In this document: positions 1-7,888 of the stretch, piece after piece
Layout of the letters: each line of letters opens with the position of its first letter
Numbering within the stretch: position 1 is the first letter of the stretch
Assembly (NCBI GenBank): GCA_001839685.1
Contig: MLAK01001403.1
Coordinates: 1-16,655, forward strand
DNA length: 16,655 bases
Origin: Tritrichomonas foetus
Lineage: Eukaryota > Parabasalia > Tritrichomonadida > Tritrichomonadidae
Reading direction: 5' to 3'
Position numbers and translations under genes: made by a program
Notes under the pieces: generated by a model
What the model saw: only the letters and a program-made list of their open reading frames with translations
Told to the model about the DNA's origin: nothing
Database searches by the model: none

Positions 1-23
1 ACAAGTTTGGATTTAAGCATTAA
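1..23 (+). CDS. 3' end of a paralogue of the small gene at 12921-13277 (partial)
   Basis: From position 3 the sequence reads K-F-G-F-K-H followed by TAA. These are exactly the last six residues and stop of the minus-strand gene at 12921-13277, and the DNA identity continues past the stop to position 34. The rest of this copy lies outside the window. It is either a second member of the same gene family or a duplicated or mis-assembled gene end. Its function is unknown. Confidence 0.45.
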
Positions 24-34
24 GAATAAAAAAA
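1..34 (+). repeat. 34-nt inverted repeat, left copy
   Basis: These 34 bases are the perfect reverse complement of 12910-12943. The match covers six codons, the stop and the A-rich tail after it, then ends abruptly: the left copy has seven A residues then T, the right copy has an eighth A. No flanking homology is visible. Because position 1 is the window edge, the repeat may extend further left. Confidence 0.95.
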
Positions 35-260
35 TATAAAATGTTATTTTAAAATTATGAAAAAGTTAATTTTAATATAAATGAAGTTAATTTTTTTGGA
101 ATTTATCAAGGTGGGATTGAAATTTATGATTTCATTAGTTATTGCATTATTTTTTATTGTTAAATTTTGGGTTTGATGAAATTTTTAGTGTTTTCATTTA
201 ATTTTTTTATGTTTTCATTTATGATTTCGTTGGTTTTCTCATTCATGAATTTTGAGTTGG
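24..260. other. T-rich spacer without a recognisable gene
   Basis: This stretch is almost pure A/T, with runs of T on the plus strand and loosely repeated pieces such as TTTTCATTTA and ATTTATGATTTC. No open frame of useful length or RNA gene is visible. Sequence complexity and GC rise sharply at about 255-261, where the hairpin and then the phosphatase frame begin, which may mark an old junction. Confidence 0.6.
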
Positions 261-289
261 GATAAGTTGAAGCGAAGCTGCAACTTATC
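261..289. repeat. 29-nt imperfect palindrome (hairpin) upstream of the phosphatase
   Basis: GATAAGTTG (261-269) is the exact reverse complement of CAACTTATC (281-289). Inside it, AGC (271-273) pairs with GCT (277-279) around a GAA loop, with one A/G mismatch between the two stems. The right arm CAACTTAT is repeated directly at 291-298. It ends 21 nt before the ATG at 311, so it could be an operator-like site, an RNA hairpin or the scar of a mobile element; the sequence alone does not decide. Confidence 0.7.
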
Positions 290-310
290 ACAACTTATAG
301 GTCTACTCAT

Positions 311-1458
311 ATGAGGTCGTTTTAGCGGCGTATAGGATACTCAGATCGGCGAAAGAAGACACAATTTATGACGTTGGTACCAGAATTGCTATTCCTCGCT
401 TCAAAAAAGAGGTTATTCACGAACTTGTTGATCATGCCATAAATATCTTGAAATTCAAAAACACGCTTATCAAAGTACGTCCTCCAGTTTACATAGTTGG
501 TGATATTCATGGTTCGCTTTTAGATTTGCTCAGAATTTTGAAATACGGAGGATCTGAGCCATCAACTCGATATTTATTTTTAGGCGATTACGTCGATCGT
601 GGATCTCTTTCAACAGAAGTGATCACTTTACTAGTTGCTCTCTTCTGCGACAATCCAGAGTCGTTTACATTGCTCCGAGGCAATCATGAATTTCGCGAAA
701 CTTCAGGAACTTACGGCTTCAAAGATGAGGTTGTTTCGACATACGGTGATAGTTACGTGTGGGAGGAATTCAGTAGACTGTTCGAATACCTTCCAATCGC
801 TGGAATTTTAGGAAAGGATATATTTTGTGTTCATGGAGGAGTCTCGCCAGAGTTATTCAATTTAACGCAAATAGAAAATATTCAACGGCCTTTTGAAAAT
901 GAATATCCAAAGTTTGTTTCGCATCTCCTTTGGGGTGATCCATCATCAGAATTTGCTGATTTTTCCGAATCGAGTCGTGGAAAAGGCGTCACTTTTGGGA
1001 AAACTGCCGCATCTCAGTTTTTCGCCTACACCGGAGTGAAGAAAATCATCAGGGCTCATCAATGCGTTGAAGGCGTCGAACCCTCTCTCGATGGGGCATG
1101 CCTCACTGTTTTTTCCACGAGCAATTATAAACCAAAGAAAGGGAACTCAAGTGGAATTCTAAAAGTGTCGAAAAATCTGGAAATGGAAAATGTTATTTTC
1201 CCGCCAATTCCAAAATTGAATAGAGAAGAATATATTTTCAATACTTTCTCAGAAAATAATATTATTAAACGGCCACTCAGTTTGCAAACATCACCTTCAA
1301 ATTTCATATTTCAATCGAAAAACATTGGAACATCGTTTTTGACTGCACCAACACCGAAAGCAAAAATATCAAGTTCATGTGATTCAAAAGCAAGAAGAAC
1401 TGAATCAATTAAAAGCATAATACATCCAAATAAAAATGATTCAAAATCTAATGTATGA
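311..1458 (+). CDS. PP1-like serine/threonine protein phosphatase, 5' end frameshifted or start unresolved
   Basis: This is a PPP-family metallophosphatase that should hydrolyse phosphoserine and phosphothreonine using two metal ions. All signature motifs are present: GDIHG (499-513), GDYVDRG (583-603), GNHE (679-690), HGG (832-840), RAHQ (1051-1062) and FSTSNY (1111-1128). A Ser/Lys-rich tail of about 90 residues follows the catalytic domain. The frame is open from 301 to the stop at 1458, but no ATG lies in it before the catalytic core; codon 448 is TTG. ATG at 311 is one base out of frame and reaches a stop within five codons. If translation began there after gain of one base, the metal ligands would fall at residues 65, 67, 93, 125, 175 and 250, close to human PP1 (64, 66, 92, 124, 173, 248), so I take 311 as the ancestral start. 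It could be a young pseudogene, a sequencing error or a non-AUG start. Family assignment is secure. Confidence 0.88.
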
Positions 1459-1680
1459 AAATTGTGATTTTAGTAAATATATAGAACTTTATAATTCATT
1501 TATTTTTAATTAACTCTATATATATTCTTATTTGAGATGATTTCTACATTTAAGCATCTATCGTATCTGGCCGAATATATACTCAAAATGATGATAAGGT
1601 ATTTGGTCAATTCTGGTAAAAAAAATTCACTGATTTATTACGGTTAAGGATAAATAATTCGCCATAGAATTGATTAATTA
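1459..1680. other. Spacer between the phosphatase and the large helical-protein gene
   Basis: The spacer is 222 nt, AT-rich, and should contain the phosphatase 3' end and the promoter of the gene at 1681. An antisense frame without ATG (about 1507-1650) is open for roughly 42 codons but looks like chance. The only notable site is the CG-containing motif at 1654-1665. Confidence 0.5.
1654..1665 (+). promoter_or_regulatory. Candidate promoter motif ATAATTCGCCAT
   Basis: The motif ends 15 nt before the ATG at 1681. The same 12-mer with one change (T for C) stands in sense orientation 44 nt before the start of the IBD gene (7532-7543). CG dinucleotides are rare in these spacers, which makes the match notable. 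In trichomonads a core Initiator (about TCA-Y-T-W) lies close to the start codon; this copy fits it poorly (CCATAG). The regulatory role is inference. Confidence 0.3.
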
Positions 1681-4600
1681 ATGGATTCCATATCATTTGG
1701 TAGCTCAATCCCCAACGGAATTCAGTTGCCATTTACAAATACCAAAGAATTTGATGAATTCAATGGATCATTTTCAAAACGTACAGTAACTTACGATAAT
1801 GTCAAATACACACAAAATACCCTTGATCAAATTCTCCAGCGATTTCAAATCGTATTAAATAACGACGCCACCATATTCGACACAGAAATGAAAAAAAAGA
1901 TTATGCGCGAAACTATCAATGCTATCGAAAATTCAAAATCATCGATTTATAACTTCGTTCGTTTTAAAGGCTTTCCTCAGATGAAGTTGTCAATTTTTGA
2001 TGCTCCAACTGATGAAATTATTTTCGGCATGTTTTTGGAATATATCGAATCTGCTTTGAAAGTTTATAATAACAAATTATTTTTTACACCATCAATTTTC
2101 CCATTCATCATATTTTTCACCAACCTTTGCTGCGTATATATTGACTATCTTTCGAATCCGTCGACGAAATACGTCTTAAAGGATTTTCAGAATGCTTGGA
2201 GAGATAATTATTTAATTACATTGCGTCTTCCTTATATATTAAAAGAAACAAATATTGAACATCAATTCAATCAACTTGAATCATCTCTTGGATTCCACAT
2301 GTTTGATAATAATCAACAGGAAGACAAAAAAATCTCGAATTTTTTATATTCATTGAAATCAGTTCGAACTGATCTGGGAATTTTTGGTAAAGAGGAAATC
2401 ACTTTGGCACTTGTTCAAAACACAATTAATGATTACGAAATTATGAAAGAGAATTATCAATCTTTGAAAAATATAATGACAGGCGACGATAGAAGTTCAA
2501 AAAGCCAGTTCTCATCTAATATTCAAGCACTTCAAGGATTTTTGGGAACACTTGAAACATTCCATTCAGTTTTGATCATGATTGACATGATAAAACGTTT
2601 AAATCAATTCATTTACTGTGATTCATTTAATTTACCTGCAAACACAGACAAAACCATCTTTACCGATTATCAATGTTTCTCACATTCACTAGAAGCATTG
2701 AATCTAAATTTCAAAGTTCTTGACCATATCAAAACAATTATGAATAAAAATGATCCTGCAACAATCGAGTGTTATAAAACAATAAAACAGATTTTAAGTG
2801 ACATTAAAGCTCATGATGAACGAAATTTAGACAATAACGTTATGGTTATCATTGATATAATTCATACTTCCACAAAAATGAAAAATCCTGAATTATTTGC
2901 TCAATTTTTTGAATTTTACAATGAACAAATCAACATTTTAAAGCAGAATACGGATGATAAAGTAAAATCATACATTAATAAAGTGATTCATTGCTATGAA
3001 GTATTTAACAACTTTTTCAAGAATTATTCAAATACTTTAATTGGTGCAACAAACCGTTTTTCATCTTTAGCCAATTTTGAAGATTGCTATCGAGTTGCTG
3101 TTGTTAATAGAATTAGTTCTGTTCAGTTGAATGAACAATTATTTCATATTAAGCATTATTTAGTTTCAACTGTAATTCAACATTCTAATAATTTGCTTGT
3201 AAGGAATTTAAGGGATTCTTATCATCCTTTAAGAGGAAGATGTATTGAACAATCAGAAAAATATATTTTTAATAGCCTAAAAAATGAATTTGAAACTATT
3301 CTCTCAAAAATTAATTACATTTCAACGGAAAAAATTTATTCTAAGGAAGCTGAAATTTTCATTGACTTTTTCAAATTGTTCCTACAAGTTTCCCTTTTTG
3401 CCTTAAATTTGGAAGAATCATTCAATAACAATTTGAATTACAATGAAATAAATCTTCAAGAAATGTGTGAACGATTAAATACTGGTCAAAATTCGAATCA
3501 AAATTATATCAAAACGATTTTGAATAACAGTATTTATCATCAAAAAAATATAGAATTTAGTAAATTCATTGAATTCTTAATGACATCTTTTCCACATGTA
3601 GAAATGATGAGAAGAGCAATTCCACTTCAGAACATCTTAATTGATTGTCGAGGGTATATAGCAAATATTCAGAATACAAATATGCAATTAGTTGAAAAAA
3701 TATTTCTACCTAATCGTGATTTTTCTGAAAGTAGTGAAGAATACGAAGAACTCATCGCTAAACATGGATATTGCGATAAAGCTATAAACCAAGTGATGAG
3801 TGTTCTTAAACATTTGGAAAAAGTGAAAAATGTCACAGTGTTTTTCGACTGTTATGATAACTTTCATTTAAAATTTCCAGCACCACTTGCTAACATTATT
3901 TATAGACATGATTCTTTAATTACTGCAAATCTTGTTGATCATTTCCCAAAATTTACTAAATCTTTAATCTATATTTTGGTTTCAAATAAGCATAAACCAG
4001 AAGTTTCCTTATCACTGTTGAAAGAATGGATCTTATTTATTCGATCTGTTACTATAAATGAAGAATTGGATCGAAGTGCATCTTTTGACAAACTTGTTAG
4101 AGAAATTCCATTCATTGACTTATCTTACATGATGCGAAAATCGATTATTAATATGCAAATAATTGATTCATTAGTATTGAATTATTTGAATAATCCAAGT
4201 AATTTTGTTCTTCCTGAAACCAAAAAGAAATATATTGATTCGTCTACTCTATTTCAGAAATTATTGGCAAAGTTAATTGTTACAGTTAAGTTTACAAATA
4301 TAAATTATGACGCATCTTCTCAGTCACTTTTATCAATCATATTTTTGATATCTTCTTCGCTTCATGACCAAGTTCAAAGATACTGGAAAAGTATTGTTGA
4401 AATGTTTCATTATTACGATAAATTCTTACGTTTAGTTATTTTAACCCATAATGTCAGAGGAGATCTCTCTTTAGATCGAATGGATTTTCCATTACCTGAG
4501 TATTCTTACCTTAATTTCATAATGAGTATAAATATCACTTTGAAGAAAATAATAAGTAGCAATCATATTTCTTCAGTTTTATATAACTCTTCAATGAAGT

Positions 4601-6231
4601 ATATCAAAATGGTAGATAAAATAAAATCGGAAATTGTTTATTTGTATTCAGAAAAAATAAAAATTAAAAACAATTTCAAGTTTTTACTTAAAATTCAAGA
4701 TATTAAACGCGCTTTATTAACTTGTGATATTTCTGTATTTATTAATAAAGTGAATTCTTTGCTTGCAATGATAATTCCAATTGTCTTTTCCAAAAATATC
4801 AAAAGTCCATCTTTTACTGAAAATATAATTTATCGAATTAAAGAATTACTTGATGACCTAGAGAACAAACACACTCGTCAAGACTATTTGATACTTATAG
4901 ATCTTAAGAAACAAATAAACTTATTGAAAGAAGTTAACGGATATGATAATATCCTTGATCCTTATGCTCAAATTTCTACACTTGTGAAAAGTGAACTAAA
5001 TATTGCATTAATCAAATTCCAAATCGCATTTTCGGACATATTTTTAACTCATATTCTACAAGAAAGTCCAAAATTAATTGCTGTTTTTGCAAATGGTGAC
5101 CCGATTTTTGAAATTAATGACATACAAAGCACTTTTTACGATATTCCCAACATTTTACTCAAATTTGATCAAATAAAAGCAAAATTAACTAAAAAAAACT
5201 TAAATGTAAATGAACTCGATTTAAATAGCTTGAATTCATTAAATAACTTAAATACTGAAATGAATCCCGAAGAAGAAGAATTAGTAAATAACTTCTTGAT
5301 GTCTCTAGAAGTTGTGAAAAAAGAAGGTGAAAAACGCTACCAAGAAATCATTTCTGCATCAAAAGAAATTGTTACAGAAGATGGAATTTTAGGTAATATT
5401 AGAAGTTATGAAGCTATATGTGCAAATTACCAAGAAAAATATACCGCATTACAGAAATTAAAAGTTCAACTTTTACATCAAAACGAAAAAAGACGGGAAC
5501 TTCTCTTACAAGCCCAAAATAATATGAATGTATTGAAGCAAAGAAATGCTCTATTAGAGAATGAAATTTTAAAACTTAAAGACGAAAATACTTTAAAACA
5601 AAGTTTAAATGTTTCAATTTCTAGGAAATTGATTCAACTTGAAAACATAAAAAGTGATTTACCTGTAAAACAACGTCTAAGACCAAAGCCAGTTGATTCA
5701 TTGGCACCAGTTCTACCTGTTTTCATTGATAAAGAAAAATCCAATGAAGAAAACAATAAAACAAATAAAAGAATTCTTGATATCGAAAGTCGCTATCGAA
5801 CTGCAATTGATAAAAATAAAAGAATCTGGGAAAAAATTAGGAAAATGTGTAAAAATGATTCATCTTTACAAAATAAATTCTTTGGAAAAATTGCAGCAAC
5901 TGAGAAAAAGAATCACGAACCAATTCCAGAATCTATAATTCAAAACTTTAATGATATAAAATCAAGCATTTTTACACGATTTGACCGTCTTCGTTCTTTG
6001 GAGCAAGCAGCTTCAAATGAAGATGAAATACATAAAATTGATGAAGAAGCCACCATGAGTAAATACATTGAAGCAACAAATGACATTGTTGTGAAAATCA
6101 TGAACCTTGTACAAATTCACTCTGCTGTTGAACAAAGATGTCATATATCAAAACAAATTGCAGAGAATCTTTCCACATCAACAAATATGTCCAGAATTGA
6201 TGAAATCTTTGCAAATGAAAATTTGCATTAA
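1681..6231 (+). CDS. Large helical protein with C-terminal coiled coil, function unknown (1516 aa)
   Basis: I do not recognise this protein. The ATG is well fixed: an in-frame TAA sits two codons upstream. The first roughly 1150 residues are rich in Asn, Ile, Leu, Lys and Ser with predicted-helix character and no enzymatic motif I can name. Residues about 132-156 are strongly hydrophobic (FFTPSIFPFIIFFTNLCC), either a buried helix or a single membrane segment. Residues about 1195-1327 have long charged heptad-like stretches (for example QNEKRRELLLQAQNN) typical of a coiled coil, and a second such stretch lies at about 1354-1393. A Leu/Asn-rich short repeat (DLNSLNSLNNLN) precedes the first coil. 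The architecture suggests a structural or tethering protein, perhaps cytoskeletal, but this is inference. The gene is intact and converges on the IBD gene. Confidence 0.85.
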   Translation: MDSISFGSSIPNGIQLPFTNTKEFDEFNGSFSKRTVTYDNVKYTQNTLDQILQRFQIVLNNDATIFDTEMKKKIMRETINAIENSKSSIYNFVRFKGFPQMKLSIFDAPTDEIIFGMFLEYIESALKVYNNKLFFTPSIFPFIIFFTNLCCVYIDYLSNPSTKYVLKDFQNAWRDNYLITLRLPYILKETNIEHQFNQLESSLGFHMFDNNQQEDKKISNFLYSLKSVRTDLGIFGKEEITLALVQNTINDYEIMKENYQSLKNIMTGDDRSSKSQFSSNIQALQGFLGTLETFHSVLIMIDMIKRLNQFIYCDSFNLPANTDKTIFTDYQCFSHSLEALNLNFKVLDHIKTIMNKNDPATIECYKTIKQILSDIKAHDERNLDNNVMVIIDIIHTSTKMKNPELFAQFFEFYNEQINILKQNTDDKVKSYINKVIHCYEVFNNFFKNYSNTLIGATNRFSSLANFEDCYRVAVVNRISSVQLNEQLFHIKHYLVSTVIQHSNNLLVRNLRDSYHPLRGRCIEQSEKYIFNSLKNEFETILSKINYISTEKIYSKEAEIFIDFFKLFLQVSLFALNLEESFNNNLNYNEINLQEMCERLNTGQNSNQNYIKTILNNSIYHQKNIEFSKFIEFLMTSFPHVEMMRRAIPLQNILIDCRGYIANIQNTNMQLVEKIFLPNRDFSESSEEYEELIAKHGYCDKAINQVMSVLKHLEKVKNVTVFFDCYDNFHLKFPAPLANIIYRHDSLITANLVDHFPKFTKSLIYILVSNKHKPEVSLSLLKEWILFIRSVTINEELDRSASFDKLVREIPFIDLSYMMRKSIINMQIIDSLVLNYLNNPSNFVLPETKKKYIDSSTLFQKLLAKLIVTVKFTNINYDASSQSLLSIIFLISSSLHDQVQRYWKSIVEMFHYYDKFLRLVILTHNVRGDLSLDRMDFPLPEYSYLNFIMSINITLKKIISSNHISSVLYNSSMKYIKMVDKIKSEIVYLYSEKIKIKNNFKFLLKIQDIKRALLTCDISVFINKVNSLLAMIIPIVFSKNIKSPSFTENIIYRIKELLDDLENKHTRQDYLILIDLKKQINLLKEVNGYDNILDPYAQISTLVKSELNIALIKFQIAFSDIFLTHILQESPKLIAVFANGDPIFEINDIQSTFYDIPNILLKFDQIKAKLTKKNLNVNELDLNSLNSLNNLNTEMNPEEEELVNNFLMSLEVVKKEGEKRYQEIISASKEIVTEDGILGNIRSYEAICANYQEKYTALQKLKVQLLHQNEKRRELLLQAQNNMNVLKQRNALLENEILKLKDENTLKQSLNVSISRKLIQLENIKSDLPVKQRLRPKPVDSLAPVLPVFIDKEKSNEENNKTNKRILDIESRYRTAIDKNKRIWEKIRKMCKNDSSLQNKFFGKIAATEKKNHEPIPESIIQNFNDIKSSIFTRFDRLRSLEQAASNEDEIHKIDEEATMSKYIEATNDIVVKIMNLVQIHSAVEQRCHISKQIAENLSTSTNMSRIDEIFANENLH

Positions 6232-6578
6232 TTGTTTTAATTTCTGATTTATATTAACTGTTTTATAAAATACTACTTATCTAAAAATATTTTTAATAAT
6301 TATAACATATCATAGAATAAGTAAATGTATTTAAAAAAATATTTCAATGAACATAAACACATTATATGAACAGAAATAACAGCTATCATCATGTGAATTC
6401 GATTTTAAAAGGATTCTCGTATCATATTCTTTTCCTTTATCTCAAATAGTTTATTTATTATTATTATAATTTAATTTATTTATTTATCCCCTCCATTTCC
6501 ATCTAAATTCAGTTGATATCAAAATAAATAAAATAAAATCTATTTTTATTACATAATAAATAAGTTTACCCGCTTGAT
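6232..6578. other. Convergent 3' spacer, AT-rich
   Basis: These 347 nt lie between two gene ends and should hold both polyadenylation sites. They contain TTTATTTATTATTATTATAA-type low-complexity sequence around 6455-6490 and an AATAAATAAAATAAAA stretch near 6520-6540. I see no gene, structured RNA or repeat shared with the rest of the window. Confidence 0.6.
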
Positions 6579-7487
6579 TTAAGAAAGTGAAATTTCATTT
6601 TGTAAACAATGTTCACTTTGATAAGCTGTATCTTCAACACAATGACGAACTTTTTGGACGTCTTTGATCGATGGCAGGCATTCAAAAATATTTTCCCACG
6701 AATAAAATGCCATTTTATTTTCAGTCTGAAGGAAAGACTTTCCAATATCAGCTTTATAATCATTATAAATTAAGTATTTATTATTCAATAAAAATTTATT
6801 TTTTTCTCCAATATGAATTTTTTGAGTGTGAATTTGTGGAATATTTACAGTTGGATTAGAAGTTGCTTTTTTATAGAGGGAATATTTCGCGAGTATTGAT
6901 TTAAGTGGTCCAAAATGCTGGTAAAATGTAAAGAACTCTTCAAATTCAATAACATCATTTTGAAAATAATCAGAAAAAATCCATTCCATGTTTTCAAATT
7001 TCACAAAATTTGGGCAAAATTGCGAATAAAATTCTTTGATAAGATCATTTTTTGAAATTACGTCAAAACTCATAAAAAGTTTTGATATTAAGTCATCAAA
7101 TTCAATAATTCCTGTTTTATACATTTTCCCTTTATTTATATCACTTTCTTCTTTATTGCTTGCATTTTTAGCTTTTACTGGTGTTTCTATTGATATCCCA
7201 TTAATTGTGAAGCCATTTCTGAAAAATATTTTTTGCAAATTATTTGGACTCACTTGCCGAGTAAAACCATGGTTCCTCAGTGTAGAAAAAATTGTATCTG
7301 GTTTAACAATTAAGAGCTGGGACAATCTGTCAGCATTTATTATGAACGAATTTTCAGATATCCATGAAACACCAGAAAAAGCAATTCTTTGTTGATTATT
7401 TCCACTCCAATTTAATAATTTATGAAGTTTTTCAAGAAATGATGAAGATTTGTTGAGAAAAGTTAACACTTCTCGAAAATTTTCCAT
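6579..7487 (-). CDS. Initiator-binding-domain (IBD/IBP39-like) transcription factor
   Basis: The 302-residue product resembles the trichomonad IBD proteins, whose founding member IBP39 binds the Initiator element at transcription starts and contacts RNA polymerase II. Residues about 17-75 match the pattern I know for the winged-helix DNA-binding domain: F-L-E-K-L-H-K-L-L, then GVSWISENSFIIN, then TLRNHGF as the putative recognition helix. Residues about 165-215 carry an acidic IEFEEFFTFYQHFGPLKSIL-like segment, followed by a C-terminal region with YNDYKADIGKSFLQTENK and a Trp-containing segment (about 250-280), which also recur in this family. The start is the ATG at 7487 (reverse strand). 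The gene shares a 401-nt upstream spacer with the LRR gene. The family match is from pattern memory, not a search. The protein may act on Initiators generally or on a subset of promoters. Confidence 0.72.
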   Translation of the reverse strand: MENFREVLTFLNKSSSFLEKLHKLLNWSGNNQQRIAFSGVSWISENSFIINADRLSQLLIVKPDTIFSTLRNHGFTRQVSPNNLQKIFFRNGFTINGISIETPVKAKNASNKEESDINKGKMYKTGIIEFDDLISKLFMSFDVISKNDLIKEFYSQFCPNFVKFENMEWIFSDYFQNDVIEFEEFFTFYQHFGPLKSILAKYSLYKKATSNPTVNIPQIHTQKIHIGEKNKFLLNNKYLIYNDYKADIGKSFLQTENKMAFYSWENIFECLPSIKDVQKVRHCVEDTAYQSEHCLQNEISLS

Positions 7488-7531
7488 TCAAAAGAAAAAT
7501 GGTTAGATTTTGGGATTCACAATTCCTCAAA

Positions 7532-7543
7532 ATGACGAATTAT
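7532..7543 (-). promoter_or_regulatory. Candidate Initiator-containing motif ATAATTCGTCAT
   Basis: Read on the minus strand, the motif lies 44 nt before the IBD start codon. Its end plus the next bases gives TCATTT, an exact fit to the T. vaginalis Initiator pattern. It differs by one base from the site at 1654-1665. If IBD proteins bind Initiators, this gene might be self-regulated; that is inference. Confidence 0.35.
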
Positions 7544-7570
7544 AATTTCTAGACAATTGTGTTCATTGTA

Positions 7571-7825
7571 TTAGTTTTCCCTCTTCTTCAACTCACTCAT
7601 ATATTCATCCTCAATGGAATTATATTTATTTATGGCCAATTCATAAATTTTTCCGAATATTCATTTTAATAATTCATCTGATTGATAACCAAATTGATTA
7701 AAACATTCATGAATGAAATCAACAAGATTATTTTCATCAATGATTATTAAATTTTTCTTGATTATTGATATTATTTTATTGATTTCGAAAATCGCTCGAT
7801 GACAACGATAGGAAAATTCGTTCAA
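7571..7825 (-). pseudogene. Decayed coding-like frame with one internal stop, in the divergent spacer
   Basis: On the minus strand one frame is open for 54 codons (7825-7664), meets a single TGA (7663-7661), then stays open for 29 more codons to TAA (7573-7571). The translation looks protein-like rather than random, for example LIIIDENNLVDFIHE before the stop and KIYELAINKYN, EDEYMSELKKREN after it. No ATG opens the frame. The style resembles trichomonad BTB/ankyrin-type family proteins, but I cannot assign it. It may be a gene remnant or a chance frame in AT-rich DNA. Confidence 0.3.
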
Positions 7826-7888
7826 TTATTCAATGCCAAATAAATAGAGTTGATTCAAAAAATATTGATTCAAAAAGTGCCTCTCAGA

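Larger units (their letters stand above)
7488..7888. promoter_or_regulatory. Divergent intergenic region (shared promoter spacer)
   Basis: The spacer must contain the promoters of both the IBD gene (leftward) and the LRR gene (rightward). On the IBD side, ATAATTCGTCAT reads in gene sense at 7543-7532 and contains TCATTT, which fits the trichomonad Initiator consensus TCA-Y-T-W. On the LRR side, TTGATTCAAAAA is repeated directly at 7850-7861 and 7865-7876, just before the ATG at 7889. The middle holds a decayed coding-like frame described separately. Confidence 0.5.

Noticed and set aside
322..510. Minus-strand open frame opposite the phosphatase N-terminus
   Set aside because: It is a shadow of the conserved phosphatase frame on the other strand and has no recognisable content.
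1551..1560. ATTTAAGCAT also found at 11-20, as a sign of a further copy of the inverted repeat
   Set aside because: Only ten AT-rich bases match and the flanking bases differ, so it is likely coincidence.
1507..1650. Minus-strand open stretch between the phosphatase and the large gene
   Set aside because: It has no ATG, is only about 42 codons long, and its composition fits chance in AT-rich DNA.
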